The notes below the pieces were generated by a model. That model saw nothing but the letters and a program-made list of their open reading frames with translations. It had not been told where the DNA came from and did no database searches. Below, in pieces: positions 45,466-55,643 of a stretch of 64,000 nt of DNA. Position 1 is the stretch's first letter; every line of letters starts with the position of its first letter. The DNA comes from Caloramator australicus RC3. GTDB taxonomy: Bacteria; Bacillota; Clostridia; Clostridiales; Caloramatoraceae. The position numbers and the translations under genes were made by a program. The DNA is taken from NCBI RefSeq assembly GCF_000297115.1, contig NZ_CAKP01000113.1:41982-105981 (forward strand), given 5' to 3'.

Positions 45466-46387
45466 ACATTCCAAATACAGATACAAGCTTCATAACTTCC
45501 CCAAGATCCAAATTAGAAAACAAAGCTGACTTTATTCTCGATTTTGACTCATCCGGAAGCTTTTTATACTTTGCCTTTACGCTTTCAGCATACTTTTTAT
45601 AAGGATAATCGGGATCCTTCAATAAGTTATTTAATGTTGACTGAATAGTTGAAACGATGGCCTTTTCTTCAGGCGTCTTAAGATTTCCATATACCCTGTT
45701 TAGGCTTTGGCTAACGCTCTTTAAAGAATCCTCAACTTCCTTCGAAAACCTTTTAACAGTTTTTGTTACAGTCTTGTTCTTAACAACTATATCCTTTTTT
45801 TCAAGCACTACATCCTTCTTTTCAAAAAGCTCCAAAACCTTTTTCTTAAAAGAAAGGACCAGCGCACCATCCTTTATTTCTAACTTTTCAACATCAAAGG
45901 GTATAATCTTTTTATCAATCTCAACCCTATTTCCATTTATCCTTATATTCTCATCAAGCTTTGGGACTTTTCTTAATACCAATGAAACAGGAAGGGGCAA
46001 TTTCCCAATCTTTATACTTTTAGGCTCAAGAATTAATTTGTCGCCCTCTACATAAATTTTATTGTCTGCATAAACATAGGCCTCTAAAGATTTATACTTA
46101 ACTGGTATAATAACGATTAAACCATCCTTTGAAATATCCATCCAAATCCCCTTGATTGAAGCTCCATTAAAGCTTTTCTCATCTACATTTAAATATTTTA
46201 TAGCTCCATTTAACTTTTGACTATCAACACAAACTACTCCACCATTTATAGCCTTACTCTTTAGCTCTTTAATAAGCTCATCTGAAGCTTTAGCCTCAGG
46301 AAGATTATACTTTGCCGTTGAAAGACCAAATAAAATTCCTATAAAAATTAATATAAAAGCAAAAATAAATCCTATTTTCTTCGCCAT
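45464..46387 (-). CDS. Membrane-anchored protein of unknown function
   Basis: A 307-aa protein with one N-terminal membrane helix (IGFIFAFILIFIGILFGL). The extracytoplasmic part has a beta-rich region up to about residue 180 (ILEPKSIKIGKLPLPVSLVL is reminiscent of DUF2140/YpmS-like proteins) and a helical C-terminal third. No catalytic motif is recognised. It is 18 bp after the 242-aa secreted-protein gene, so probably co-transcribed. Confidence 0.65.
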   Translation of the reverse strand: MAKKIGFIFAFILIFIGILFGLSTAKYNLPEAKASDELIKELKSKAINGGVVCVDSQKLNGAIKYLNVDEKSFNGASIKGIWMDISKDGLIVIIPVKYKSLEAYVYADNKIYVEGDKLILEPKSIKIGKLPLPVSLVLRKVPKLDENIRINGNRVEIDKKIIPFDVEKLEIKDGALVLSFKKKVLELFEKKDVVLEKKDIVVKNKTVTKTVKRFSKEVEDSLKSVSQSLNRVYGNLKTPEEKAIVSTIQSTLNNLLKDPDYPYKKYAESVKAKYKKLPDESKSRIKSALFSNLDLGEVMKLVSVFGM

Positions 46388-46405
46388 TTTATCCCCTTCT
46401 TCAAA

Positions 46406-47134
46406 TTACTTAAACCTTATATTGATTTTATATTCCCTTAAATCATATTTATTCTTAACACTAAAATTAAAACTTCTTTCTTCACCAGCATCTCTTAATG
46501 TCTTTAAAGTTACTCCCTCAACACCTTCATCCTCAAATCCAAAATCCGTTGGCACCCTTATACTTCTTTTAACATTTGCCTTTGCACCGAAGGTATATGA
46601 ATCGTTAAAAACTATAAATCCATCATCGTTTAACACAAAATCAAAGCTTACAACCGAATCCCCATCAGATAAATCCGACAGGTCAAAATAAAATGTATCA
46701 TTTTTATAATCTCCTATTCTTTCCTCACCGTTTCCTAAACTTAAGCCTACCGACTTTAGCTCAACTTTCTTTTTAACAGTAAAAACACTGCTCTTTAGAG
46801 AGGCTAAATAATTTTTAGCCCCAGCCCTTTTAACATAGACAATTATGTAATATTTTCCTTCATTTTTAATATTAAATTTAAAATTATAAGCATTCCTATA
46901 GCTTACCCTTTTAGAAAAATAGCTTGTGCTCTTTTTTGTTGTTAAATCATATAAAACAAACCTATATTCCACATTCCCTGTTATTTTATTTGGTTTAACA
47001 GAAATATATATAGGCTCATTGATATAATACTCGCTCTTTGGCTTTTTCAAGAAAGTTAAACTTATGCTACTTTTGGCATAAATAGTATTAGAAAATAAAA
47101 ATATTAAAAGCAGAAAATAAACTATCCTTTTCAT
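46406..47134 (-). CDS. Secreted Ig-like protein, paralogue A
   Basis: A 242-aa protein with a signal peptide (MKRIVYFLLLIFLFSNTIYA). Residues about 25-125 form an Ig-like module (YYINEPIYISVKPN, VEYRFVLYD, GKYYIIVYVKRAGAKN), and about 130-242 a second beta domain (FYFDLSDLSDGDSVVSFDFV). The same two-domain plan is in the next gene upstream. The Y-R and KYxIxVYVKR pattern recalls triple-tyrosine-type modules. Function unknown. Confidence 0.65.
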   Translation of the reverse strand: MKRIVYFLLLIFLFSNTIYAKSSISLTFLKKPKSEYYINEPIYISVKPNKITGNVEYRFVLYDLTTKKSTSYFSKRVSYRNAYNFKFNIKNEGKYYIIVYVKRAGAKNYLASLKSSVFTVKKKVELKSVGLSLGNGEERIGDYKNDTFYFDLSDLSDGDSVVSFDFVLNDDGFIVFNDSYTFGAKANVKRSIRVPTDFGFEDEGVEGVTLKTLRDAGEERSFNFSVKNKYDLREYKINIRFK

Positions 47135-47152
47135 ATTGCCTCCTTAAAATAT

Positions 47153-47176
47153 AAGAGTCATCAAAAGATGACTCTT
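47153..47176 (-). terminator. Terminator between the paralogous secreted-protein genes
   Basis: AAGAGTCATC/GATGACTCTT stem overlapping the stop codon of paralogue B; paralogue A begins 19 bp later, so read-through is likely partial. Confidence 0.7.
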
Positions 47177-47957
47177 ATTTAACCTTTACAACAATGTTAT
47201 AAGTTAACTTTTCTTTTCCTGAAACAAGGCTTATGCTTCCCTTTAAATATCCATTTCTGTCAGCCTTTTCTCTCATTGATGCAAGTGTTACTCCTTCTGG
47301 TGGGTTCTTGTCAACACCAAGCATCTTTGGAGTTATATTTCTTGAAACATTTCCGCTTAATGGGAATACTTTTCCACCTATATTTACAACAGCATTTTTA
47401 TTTGCAACTATTAAAATATCAGTTAAGCTATCGCTATCTTCCATTCCTGTTAAATCAAAGCTAAATGTGTTTCCACTTAAAGACGCATTTACAACTTGGC
47501 TTCCATTTAATTTAACGCTTATGCTCTTTAATGCAAACTTAACATCCTTTACAACGAACGTTTTTGTTTTAACATAAGTATCATAATTAACCTTTACTCC
47601 ATTTCTTTTAACCATTACAGTTATATGATACTTTCCTGGCTTTGCAATCTTTGCGTTAAAATTAAAATCCTTATCACCTTTAACAGCTCTATAATATCCA
47701 TCTTTGTTTGCACTGAAAATATCATAGATTTTCTTTGTTGCTTCATCAACTATGTATGCTCTGTATTGAACATCTCCTGAATAATTTGTTTTTACAGTAA
47801 CAGGGATAGATTCAAATACATTGTAGCTTGATTTAACTTCAGTTACAAGGCTGACCTTTGGATATTTAACCTTTGCGGCAAAGGAAACTACATTAAATGA
47901 TGCAACTAGAAATGCAACTGTTAATACAAATGCAGCTATCTTTTTTGCCCTTTTCAT
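47175..47957 (-). CDS. Secreted Ig-like protein, paralogue B
   Basis: A 260-aa protein with a signal peptide ending near VSFAA. It has the same plan as paralogue A: an Ig-like domain (SSYNVFESIPVTVKTN, VQYRAYIVDEATKK, GKYHITVMVKRNGVK) and a C-terminal domain (FSFDLTGMEDSDSLTDILIV, then PPEGVTLASMREKA, matching GVEGVTLKTLRDAG in A). The strong promoter suggests it is abundant. Family not recognised. Confidence 0.68.
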   Translation of the reverse strand: MKRAKKIAAFVLTVAFLVASFNVVSFAAKVKYPKVSLVTEVKSSYNVFESIPVTVKTNYSGDVQYRAYIVDEATKKIYDIFSANKDGYYRAVKGDKDFNFNAKIAKPGKYHITVMVKRNGVKVNYDTYVKTKTFVVKDVKFALKSISVKLNGSQVVNASLSGNTFSFDLTGMEDSDSLTDILIVANKNAVVNIGGKVFPLSGNVSRNITPKMLGVDKNPPEGVTLASMREKADRNGYLKGSISLVSGKEKLTYNIVVKVK

Positions 47958-47985
47958 TATATTACCCCCTTCCTTTTTAATTAAA

Positions 47986-48014
47986 ATTATAACAAAACTT
48001 TAGTCAATATTCAA
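47986..48014 (-). promoter_or_regulatory. Promoter of the secreted Ig-like gene pair
   Basis: TTGAAT (48009-48014), 17 bp, perfect TATAAT (47986-47991) on the minus strand, about 30 bp before the start codon. Confidence 0.75.
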
Positions 48015-48032
48015 ATAATTTTATTCACTTAA

Positions 48033-49706
48033 TCATAATTTAACATGTTTTAAAAACTCATCCTTAATCCTTTTTACCTTATCCTTTGCTTCAGCATTAT
48101 CCTTTCCCTTTACCGCAAAATAGAACTTAATCTTTGGCTCTGTTCCTGATGGCCTTGCGGTGATTATGCTCTCATCCTCAAGGATTATCTGAACAACGTT
48201 TGACTTTGGTAAATCCCCGATTCCCTTTAGGTAATCTTTAACTTCCTTAACCTTTATTCCTGCTATATCCCTTGGCGGCTCCATTCTTAGCATCTCCATT
48301 ATTTCCTTAATCCTTTGACTTCCTTCTATTCCTTCTAATGTTACCGATTTTAAATCCTCAACAAAGTAGCCATATTTTTCGTATAAGGACATTAATCCCT
48401 CATAAAGGCTCATTCCCTTTAGCTTGTAGAATCCTGCCATCTCGCATATTAGCATTGAGGCTATAACTCCATCCTTATCCCTTACAAAATCCCCTGCAAG
48501 GTATCCATAGCTCTCCTCAAAGCCAAATATAAATTTTCTATCCTTCTTTTCCTCAAATTCCTTAATCTTTTCCCCTATGTATTTAAACCCTGTTAAAACA
48601 TCCATAATCTCAACATCAAAGCTTTCTGCAATCTTTCTTGCCATTTCCGTTGTAACAATTGTTTTTATAACCACTCCATTTTCAGGCATCTTTCCTGTTG
48701 CCTTAAGGTTTTCTAAAATATAATGGGTTAAAAGGGCACCTGTTTGGTTTCCAGTTAAAACGACATACTCTCCCTCTTTGTTTTTAACAACAACCCCAAC
48801 TCTGTCGCAATCTGGGTCTGTTCCTATAATCAAATCCGCCTCAAGTTCCTTTGCCATTTCAATTGCCCTTGTGAAAACCTCATGCTCCTCTGGGTTTGGA
48901 TACTTTACCGTTGAAAAGTTTGGATCTGGATTTTCCTGCTCCTTTACAACATAAACATTTTTATACCCAATCTCTTCTAAAACCCTTCTTACAGGCTTGT
49001 TTCCTGTTCCGTGAAGTGGTGTATATATAACCTTTAAAGTATCTTTAACCCTTTCAACAACATCCCAATTAACAGTAAGTCCCTTTACAAGCTCAACATA
49101 ATCCTTTTCCACTTCATCATCTATGTAGTTAAAAAGGCCTAAATCAACCGCCTTATCAAATTCCATAGTCTTAATATCGCTATAATCAATTGAAGTTATC
49201 TCCTTTAGGATACCTTCTGCATGTTCCTCTGTAACCTGCCCTCCATCTGACCAATAAACCTTGTATCCATTATACTGCTTTGGATTGTGAGATGCGGTTA
49301 TAACTATCCCTGCAGTAGATTTTAAATTTCTAACTGCAAAGGAGAGCATTGGCGTTGGCCTTAATTCCTTATACATATATGTCTTTATTCCATTTGCATT
49401 TAATATAAGGGCAGCTTCCTTTGCAAATCTATCGCTATAAAGCCTTGAATCATATGCAATTGCAACAGAAGGATTTTCAATTCCTTGCTTTTTTATATAA
49501 TTTGCAAGTCCCTGTGTTGCCTTTCTTACAGTGTAAACATTCATCCTATTAGTCCCAGCACCTATTATTCCCCTAAGTCCTCCTGTTCCAAATTCGAGTT
49601 CTTTATAAAATCTTTCCATTATTTCCTTTTCATCAAGTCCCTCAAGCTCTTTTCTCGTATCCTCATCAAACTCAAGCCACTTTTTATACATATCCATATA
49701 TTCCAT
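48033..49706 (-). CDS. pgcA: Phosphoglucomutase/phosphomannomutase
   Basis: A 557-aa alpha-D-phosphohexomutase. Phosphoserine loop VITASHNPKQYNGYK, metal loop GTDPDCDRVG, sugar loop GFEESYGYLAGDFVRDKD and phosphate loop ARPSGTEPKIKFYF are all intact. It interconverts hexose 1- and 6-phosphates and so supplies UDP-sugar synthesis. Start MEYMDM follows AAGGAGGGG at 6 nt. Confidence 0.93.
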   Translation of the reverse strand: MEYMDMYKKWLEFDEDTRKELEGLDEKEIMERFYKELEFGTGGLRGIIGAGTNRMNVYTVRKATQGLANYIKKQGIENPSVAIAYDSRLYSDRFAKEAALILNANGIKTYMYKELRPTPMLSFAVRNLKSTAGIVITASHNPKQYNGYKVYWSDGGQVTEEHAEGILKEITSIDYSDIKTMEFDKAVDLGLFNYIDDEVEKDYVELVKGLTVNWDVVERVKDTLKVIYTPLHGTGNKPVRRVLEEIGYKNVYVVKEQENPDPNFSTVKYPNPEEHEVFTRAIEMAKELEADLIIGTDPDCDRVGVVVKNKEGEYVVLTGNQTGALLTHYILENLKATGKMPENGVVIKTIVTTEMARKIAESFDVEIMDVLTGFKYIGEKIKEFEEKKDRKFIFGFEESYGYLAGDFVRDKDGVIASMLICEMAGFYKLKGMSLYEGLMSLYEKYGYFVEDLKSVTLEGIEGSQRIKEIMEMLRMEPPRDIAGIKVKEVKDYLKGIGDLPKSNVVQIILEDESIITARPSGTEPKIKFYFAVKGKDNAEAKDKVKRIKDEFLKHVKL

Positions 49707-49770
49707 CAAAAACCCCTCCTTAAAACGGCATTATTTTCTATTTTATACGAATACTTTTATTTTTACAACT

Positions 49771-49798
49771 AAAAAAGTGCCTTTGTTAATCGGCACTT
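49771..49798 (-). terminator. Terminator after the GNAT gene
   Basis: AAAGTGCC/GGCACTTT stem followed by six T on the minus strand. Confidence 0.8.
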
Positions 49799-50394
49799 TC
49801 AATATTAACCAAGTCCTTTTCATTTAGAATTTTTACAAATTGCAATAATTCATTATCTTTATAATCTCTTTCAATTTTTCTAAAACCATAACTTTCATAG
49901 AACTTAATTAAATATGGAACATCTTTACACTCAAGCATTATCAGACGTCCACCTAAGCACATTTGTCCATCTAAAATTGTATTTAAACAGTAATTCATTA
50001 TTTCATCGCCTTTAATAATATCTTTATACAAATCATTTTTCCCTAGCTGTCCTATTAATATTGCTGGAAATTCTAAGATCCTTTCTCCGTGTATTTTGGC
50101 ACTTAATCCATCAAATTCTTTTATTTTACGATTTGAAAACTTTTCATCTACTTTTAAAACTTGTAAAGCCAAAGTATAATATGCTAATATTTGAAATTCA
50201 ATTTCTGCTTTATCTTCATTATAAATTAAAAAAGTTCTACTTTTGCCTAATTTTTCAAACATTATAGCCCTATTCTTCAAAAACAATTCAATATCTGAAT
50301 CTATATTACATTTAAAATTGGTCAATAACTCTTGCGTTTTTTCTATACCTGCTAATTCAAGTAAACTCTTTAGCGAGATAACATTCGTTTTAAT
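49786..50394 (-). CDS. GNAT-family acetyltransferase, probable TacT-like toxin with an AUU start
   Basis: The coding frame reaches upstream of the TTG at 50325 as SLKSLLELAGIEKTQELL, a helical N-terminus, back to an in-frame TGA. The only initiation-like codon with a ribosome site is ATT (50392-50394), 7 nt after GGAAGGTG, giving 202 aa. The body shows FPAILIGQLGKND (acetyl-CoA loop) and the late PYLIKFYESYGFRKIE. It overlaps the small upstream gene by 25 bp. Toxins of this type acetylate aminoacyl-tRNA; the pairing with a small upstream gene supports that, but it is inference. An alternative is the TTG at 50325, with loss of the first helix. Confidence 0.72.
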   Translation of the reverse strand: MKTNVISLKSLLELAGIEKTQELLTNFKCNIDSDIELFLKNRAIMFEKLGKSRTFLIYNEDKAEIEFQILAYYTLALQVLKVDEKFSNRKIKEFDGLSAKIHGERILEFPAILIGQLGKNDLYKDIIKGDEIMNYCLNTILDGQMCLGGRLIMLECKDVPYLIKFYESYGFRKIERDYKDNELLQFVKILNEKDLVNIESAD

Positions 50395-50543
50395 TTGTTT
50401 TCACCTTCCTTTTGTCTCTCAGGTGATGTTAAGCTTCTATCTATTTTAAGTTGTTGTGGTTTTTCTAATATTATCCTAGTAAAGGATTCCACAGCTTTTT
50501 CACTGTCTAGAATAAAGTTTTTATTAAAAGATGATGTCGCCAT
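50370..50543 (-). CDS. Small antitoxin partner of the GNAT protein
   Basis: A 57-aa protein, MATSSFNKNFILDSEKAVES to KLKRMLSR, basic at the C-terminus, preceded by AAAGGAGG at 6 nt. Size, position before and overlap with the GNAT gene fit an antitoxin. The FILDSEKAVESF pattern is common in such small partners, though I see no clear ribbon-helix-helix. Confidence 0.65.
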   Translation of the reverse strand: MATSSFNKNFILDSEKAVESFTRIILEKPQQLKIDRSLTSPERQKEGENKLKRMLSR

Positions 50544-50585
50544 CGTTATCCTCCTTTCTAATACATAATCCACCTTCTAATATAT

Positions 50586-50614
50586 ATTATACCATTATTA
50601 TTAAAGTATTGATA
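50586..50614 (-). promoter_or_regulatory. Possible promoter of the toxin-antitoxin pair
   Basis: A perfect TATAAT (50586-50591) on the minus strand about 45 bp before the antitoxin start; the -35 (TATCAA at 17 bp) is weak. It would let the pair be expressed separately from the helicase operon. Confidence 0.4.
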
Positions 50615-50632
50615 TATTTATTACTTTAAATT

Positions 50633-53600
50633 TCATTTTTTAATATTCTTATAATACGGACTTAAATTTATAAACAGCTTCTTTAATTCCTTTACATCGC
50701 AATATTTTTCAAAAATGTGTTCTAAAAGCTCCTCTTGCCTTGTCTGTCCTAAAGTTAACCTATAAAGAGATAATATTTTAATTATCCTTTCATACCTTTC
50801 AACATCTTTACTAAGCGGATAGGCAGGAACAAATCTTTCAATCTTTATTTCTTGATTGTCTGGTATGCACCAATATGGCACTAAGTCTGATTCATCCTTC
50901 TTAAGCTCTTTTGTTGCATAATCAAAAATCTCATCCCAAACATCATTTTTAAAAGTAATTCTATCCCCATACCTCTTAACTAAATTCTGCCTTATCGCAA
51001 GGCACTTATATCTATTTATCCTGCCCTCCCTCTGCTCTAAATCTATAGGATTTAAAGGAAGGTTCCAATGCATTATTTTTCTGCAATATAAATGAAAGTC
51101 CAAACCCTCTTGTCCAATAGATGTAGTTGCTAAAACAAAGGGCCTAAATGGGGAATTAAATGCCTTTCTTATGCTTTCCTTTCTATTTGTATCAGAAGTG
51201 GTCTCATCGCTTTTATGGTAGGATACTGCATAATGGGAGCGCATCTGAATATCCTCTGTTTTTTCACCTTTTATTCTTCCTTTAAAACTTTTCAGGGTAT
51301 CAACTTTATAACTTGCAGTATGAGTTTTTACTGTTTCAATCATAGTATCGCCTATGATTTTAATCTTATCTTTTGAATCTTTTATAGAGTATAAGTCAAT
51401 TATCATATGTTTATATTCATCCAATAGCGCTTGAAAGTTACCATGTTTACAGTAAAGCAAAACATTTTTCCAATAGGCCCTATCTTCACTCTCAACTCCT
51501 ATTCTTTCTAATAACCTTGCAAAAATATTTTTTTGTTTTTCCTTTTTCAAGCCATCATCATTAAAGGATAAATCAACTGCAGCTATAGCTTCTGGTTTAT
51601 TAAACATGTCCATAACAGCCTTTGCAAATTTTGTAGCATATAAACTGTTGCCTTCATATGTCCTGTATGAACAAACTGCTGGTGAAGATATTGCCATATT
51701 AACAAGCACATCATCTAAATCCTTTGGCATTTTTCCTAATTTTAATTTAGACTTTAAATCATAATATTCTTTTAATTTTTGAATATGGGCTTTAAATCCC
51801 TTTGCCCCTTTTTCATCATCCACAAGCTCCTTTATTACCCCATTTAAAGCATCAAACCAATTTTCAACATAAACACCATCATCTAAGAGCAGTGGGGTTA
51901 AATAATACCATCTGTCGTCCTCTCTGCTGGTGGTTTCTTGGTATATTTTTAGTTTTGATAATAATTTATTTATTTTTTCTTTTAAATCCTTTTCAATTTC
52001 CGACAAAGTCTTTTTTTCGTTAAGATACTTTATTGGATCATATAGATTAGCTAGCGTTTTAGAAGGATATAAAAGGCAGAATAAACTCATAGCCTGGGGA
52101 CTTTCTAAAAGCAAGCTAAATCTCAATCTTGGATAAGGAAATCTTTTATTGTTTGGCGCAAAATAATCTGCATTTTGCTTATTTGAAGAAACTTCTAAAA
52201 GCTTCCCTATAGTCCTTCTTTCACATTCATACGATACTAATGAAGCTATCATTCTTGGGACCATTTCCCATGATGAAAAAACTAATATCTTTGAAAAATT
52301 TTCGTTGCCTTTAAAGAATCCTTTAAATTCGTAATAAGGCTTTGAAGGTGGAACCCACAGAAGAAGCTGTGAATTATTCTTAAAAGCTTCATCTAAAAGT
52401 TTTTGAAGCCTAGAATTTGTTATATCAATTTTTTCATATCTTCTTACAGCATCCTCGTCAATCCACAATAATTTCTTTTCAGCAAGATGTATATCCTGAG
52501 GATTATCTTTAAAATATTTTTCTATGTATTCCTTAAGCTTATATTCCCTCATAAAGGACATTATATAAGGCGATGATTTTACATAATCAACTGGAACGCT
52601 AAATTTTAAACCAATTTCCTTAATCAAACTTTCAGCTTCTATATATGATAATATATCCTTTTCGCTGATTTTTAATGTCTCTTTAGCTTCCCTATCATCA
52701 ACGAAGTCCCCTTCTTCAATTGCAGATATTCTTTCTGTTCTACAGACTGCCCTATATAGAGCATCTTCAGCGTTATTTTTTGCCTCAATAACGGATATAA
52801 AATCGAAATTTAACTCCCTTAACTTTATTGAATAATCCTTCCAAATTTCCTTAAATTCTTTAAGTTTTATTTCATCATTAAACAAAAAATTAATTACTTC
52901 AAAAAATTCCACATAATGTTCATCAAGTTTAATTTCGCTTATTTCCTCCATAGTAGAAAAAAGTTTATATGGAGTTGCAGATAAAAGAAGCACCTTTTCC
53001 TCTTTACCCTTTAAAAATTTGCTGACCAAAAGGCCGATTTCTGTAGAACTATCTTCACTAATCAAAAATTTAAATCGCTGAAATTCATCCATTATTATTA
53101 AATCCGGATTTAAAAAATCAAGGCTAATACTTGCAAACATTATTCTTAATTTTGATATCAGCCTATAAATTACTGTTTTTTTACCTATTTTATTATTTCT
53201 TAAATCTAAACATACTTTAACTGTTTCATCATATATTTCTTTAAAGTTGCTATAGCTTTTAATTTTTTCAATGATCGTTTTTAAATATTTACCATTTGTC
53301 TTTTCGTTACACCTTTTTACCCTTTCTTCGTATTTTAACAATTTGTTATTAAAGCTTGATGTTGCAGTATCAGTAAGGATAATATTTAATTCCTTTAAAT
53401 AATCATTAAATATTCCCATTTCCTTAAGAATTACAAAGATCAGAGCCCTCTCATCTGCATTGCCATAACCACCGTTTATTAGATTAAATGATGTTGAAGG
53501 CGTTATTGGAATTAGTTGAATATAGTTTCCGTTGTTTTTAAGCTCTATTTCCTGCTCAAATACCTTTAAATGCTGCATTGATATTCTTGTATCAGATATA

Positions 53601-53896
53601 TTATCTATATAATCATTATCTGTAACCTTCAATTTCCTTATATTTTGATTTGCTATATTTAAATTAGAGCAGACATATACTACTTTAAAAATATCTTTTT
53701 TATACTTTTCTTTATAATGCCTTGCAAGTTTTGCAATAGTTCCCTTTGCAATCAATGTCTTACCAAGGCCAACCTCATCGGCAACCAAAACTCTATTTTG
53801 TCCATTAATAAAGAGGGAAAAAACATGCTCAACTGTAGCCCTTTGAAAATCCTTAAGGCTATTTAAAACTTCTTCTTCAATGCAGCTCAAATTCAT
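50633..53896 (-). CDS. SNF2-type helicase, defence-associated
   Basis: A 1087-aa superfamily-2 ATPase. Motif I ADEVGLGKTLIAKG at about 40-52, motif II LIIMDEFQRFK near 270 (DEFQ instead of DEAH), motif III LLLSATPYKL near 308, and motifs V-VI in VLATTSIGQEGLDFH and QREGRINRYK near 920-960. A large insert separates the two motor lobes, as in helicases of bacterial defence operons. It overlaps the PLD gene by ATGA and is third in the operon. It probably translocates on DNA to guide the nuclease-like partner (inference). Confidence 0.82.
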   Translation of the reverse strand: MNLSCIEEEVLNSLKDFQRATVEHVFSLFINGQNRVLVADEVGLGKTLIAKGTIAKLARHYKEKYKKDIFKVVYVCSNLNIANQNIRKLKVTDNDYIDNISDTRISMQHLKVFEQEIELKNNGNYIQLIPITPSTSFNLINGGYGNADERALIFVILKEMGIFNDYLKELNIILTDTATSSFNNKLLKYEERVKRCNEKTNGKYLKTIIEKIKSYSNFKEIYDETVKVCLDLRNNKIGKKTVIYRLISKLRIMFASISLDFLNPDLIIMDEFQRFKFLISEDSSTEIGLLVSKFLKGKEEKVLLLSATPYKLFSTMEEISEIKLDEHYVEFFEVINFLFNDEIKLKEFKEIWKDYSIKLRELNFDFISVIEAKNNAEDALYRAVCRTERISAIEEGDFVDDREAKETLKISEKDILSYIEAESLIKEIGLKFSVPVDYVKSSPYIMSFMREYKLKEYIEKYFKDNPQDIHLAEKKLLWIDEDAVRRYEKIDITNSRLQKLLDEAFKNNSQLLLWVPPSKPYYEFKGFFKGNENFSKILVFSSWEMVPRMIASLVSYECERRTIGKLLEVSSNKQNADYFAPNNKRFPYPRLRFSLLLESPQAMSLFCLLYPSKTLANLYDPIKYLNEKKTLSEIEKDLKEKINKLLSKLKIYQETTSREDDRWYYLTPLLLDDGVYVENWFDALNGVIKELVDDEKGAKGFKAHIQKLKEYYDLKSKLKLGKMPKDLDDVLVNMAISSPAVCSYRTYEGNSLYATKFAKAVMDMFNKPEAIAAVDLSFNDDGLKKEKQKNIFARLLERIGVESEDRAYWKNVLLYCKHGNFQALLDEYKHMIIDLYSIKDSKDKIKIIGDTMIETVKTHTASYKVDTLKSFKGRIKGEKTEDIQMRSHYAVSYHKSDETTSDTNRKESIRKAFNSPFRPFVLATTSIGQEGLDFHLYCRKIMHWNLPLNPIDLEQREGRINRYKCLAIRQNLVKRYGDRITFKNDVWDEIFDYATKELKKDESDLVPYWCIPDNQEIKIERFVPAYPLSKDVERYERIIKILSLYRLTLGQTRQEELLEHIFEKYCDVKELKKLFINLSPYYKNIKK

Positions 53897-55643
53897 TTAT
53901 TTACCACCTTCTCAAATAAACTAAATATTTCGTAAAATTCCTCTGGTATTATATTTTTATCTGTTATCAACCCGACTAATCGTTTTATATCCTCAAACTT
54001 TTCTTTAGAGTAAACCGCTGCCTTTAACATCTTTTCATATAACCCAGACAAAGCAACTGAGCTATTATGAGAAAATCCTCTATTAGATGTGTTTTCATTT
54101 TCTACTGCCGATAAAAGATAGTCTTCACCTAATAAAAAGTTTACATACTGAACAAATACATTCCTATCTCTTATTATATTATTGGCCACAGCTCGTTCTC
54201 TATTTTCAGGCAGACCCTCTAATGATATTTTTATAACCCTTCTTATTTCATCTTCACCATCTAAAGCTTTAATTAAATAAAACTCAGAAAGCTCAAGAAG
54301 ATTTAAATTATCAAAAACTATATTTTTTGAAATGATCTTTTCTACATTTTTAAGTAAGGGTGAAATAGTCACTGTTAAATTATCAAAAGTAAAATCACCT
54401 TCAAATTCTATTTCAACAGAATATTTATCTTTTATAGCCTTAACCTTACCTCTTACTTTCGATCTGCATATTTCTTTTATAACCCTTTCAAGATTGTTAT
54501 AAGAAAAATCATTTTCTTTAAAATCAACAAGTTCAACCCTTTCAAAGGGATTTTCTTTTTCACTTTCGCCGAATATTTCTTTTTTTATCTTAGCTATATC
54601 TATATTTTTTTTGCTCGAAATTAATCTTAAAACAAACTCAATATTCCCATAAAATGCACTGTGAGAAGCATTAAGAGAACCAAGTATAAGTTCACTTTTA
54701 TTTCCCTTTTCAATCAAATATATTTTCGAATGAATATCTTGCCTATTATTCTCTAAATCCACTGTAGCATTTTCTCCATCTATTACAATATCCTTTAATG
54801 CATATACTTCAAAATTAGAAGCAGAATTAATTTTTAGTTTTGAAAGTTCTGATTTTCGTGTAATCAAAACATTATTTTTACTTTTTGCCAAATCATTTAA
54901 TTGCCTTATTACCGTTTCACTTAAAAAAGGTGATATAACTAATATCTCATCAAAACTTTTATTAAATGCATCTATACCTTCAATCGAATAATCCTCTATT
55001 CCTATTGGATGAAAATAAAAATCCTTAAAAAGTTTATTGTCCACTTCAAAGTTAACCTGCATAATCTCATCAGCTAAGCTTTTTATTTTTCTTTTTTGCT
55101 TATATTTAAACCACCATTTTCTAAATTAATTAGGCTTAATAAAAAATCCCTTATAGGCTTATTCTTTTCCTTTATCGTTTTATCCTGTATCCTTCCCTCA
55201 AGGCATACTGCTACATCCCAGCTATTGTCAAAGGTTAAATTTCTGCTTAAAACAATAAAGCGATATATTGAATCTTTATCATTTGTGTATTTTATAAACC
55301 AAGTTTTAGGATGAAAGGATTTATTGTTTTTCATATTTATTTCCGCAACCATTTTTTCAAGCAAAATATATAAAGTATTACTTTTAAAAGGAGCCTTTAT
55401 TTGTCCCCCCTGACAAAAAACAGCTGTTTTATCCGCTGTTTTACTAAGAGCCTCAAACATATAAATTGGGTTGTCCTTTATATAACCATCAATGTCCTCT
55501 GATAATCCAAGGCTAATTGAAGTCCCAATCAGAGCATCAAGTTCCAGCGAATATGTGGTTCCTACGCAAAAATCCAATCTATACCCAAATGGTGCTGATA
55601 AAATACTGCTGTAATCTATTCTATCTGAAGTTAATTTAAACAT
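53893..55643 (-). CDS. Phospholipase D-superfamily nuclease-like protein (frame broken in an A run)
   Basis: About 583 aa when one base is added to a run of six T at 55092-55097; the two open parts then join as ...ISKK-RKIKSLADEIMQVNF.... The N-terminal part has SFHPKTWFIKY followed by LSRNLTFDNSWDV, and the C-terminal part has HSKIYLIEKGNKSELILGSLNASHSAF: two HxK-x(n)-N/S motifs typical of PLD-fold nucleases that work as pseudo-dimers. The first Asp of the HKD motif is not obvious. Starts inside the end of the DUF6361-like gene and overlaps the helicase start. Confidence 0.75.
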
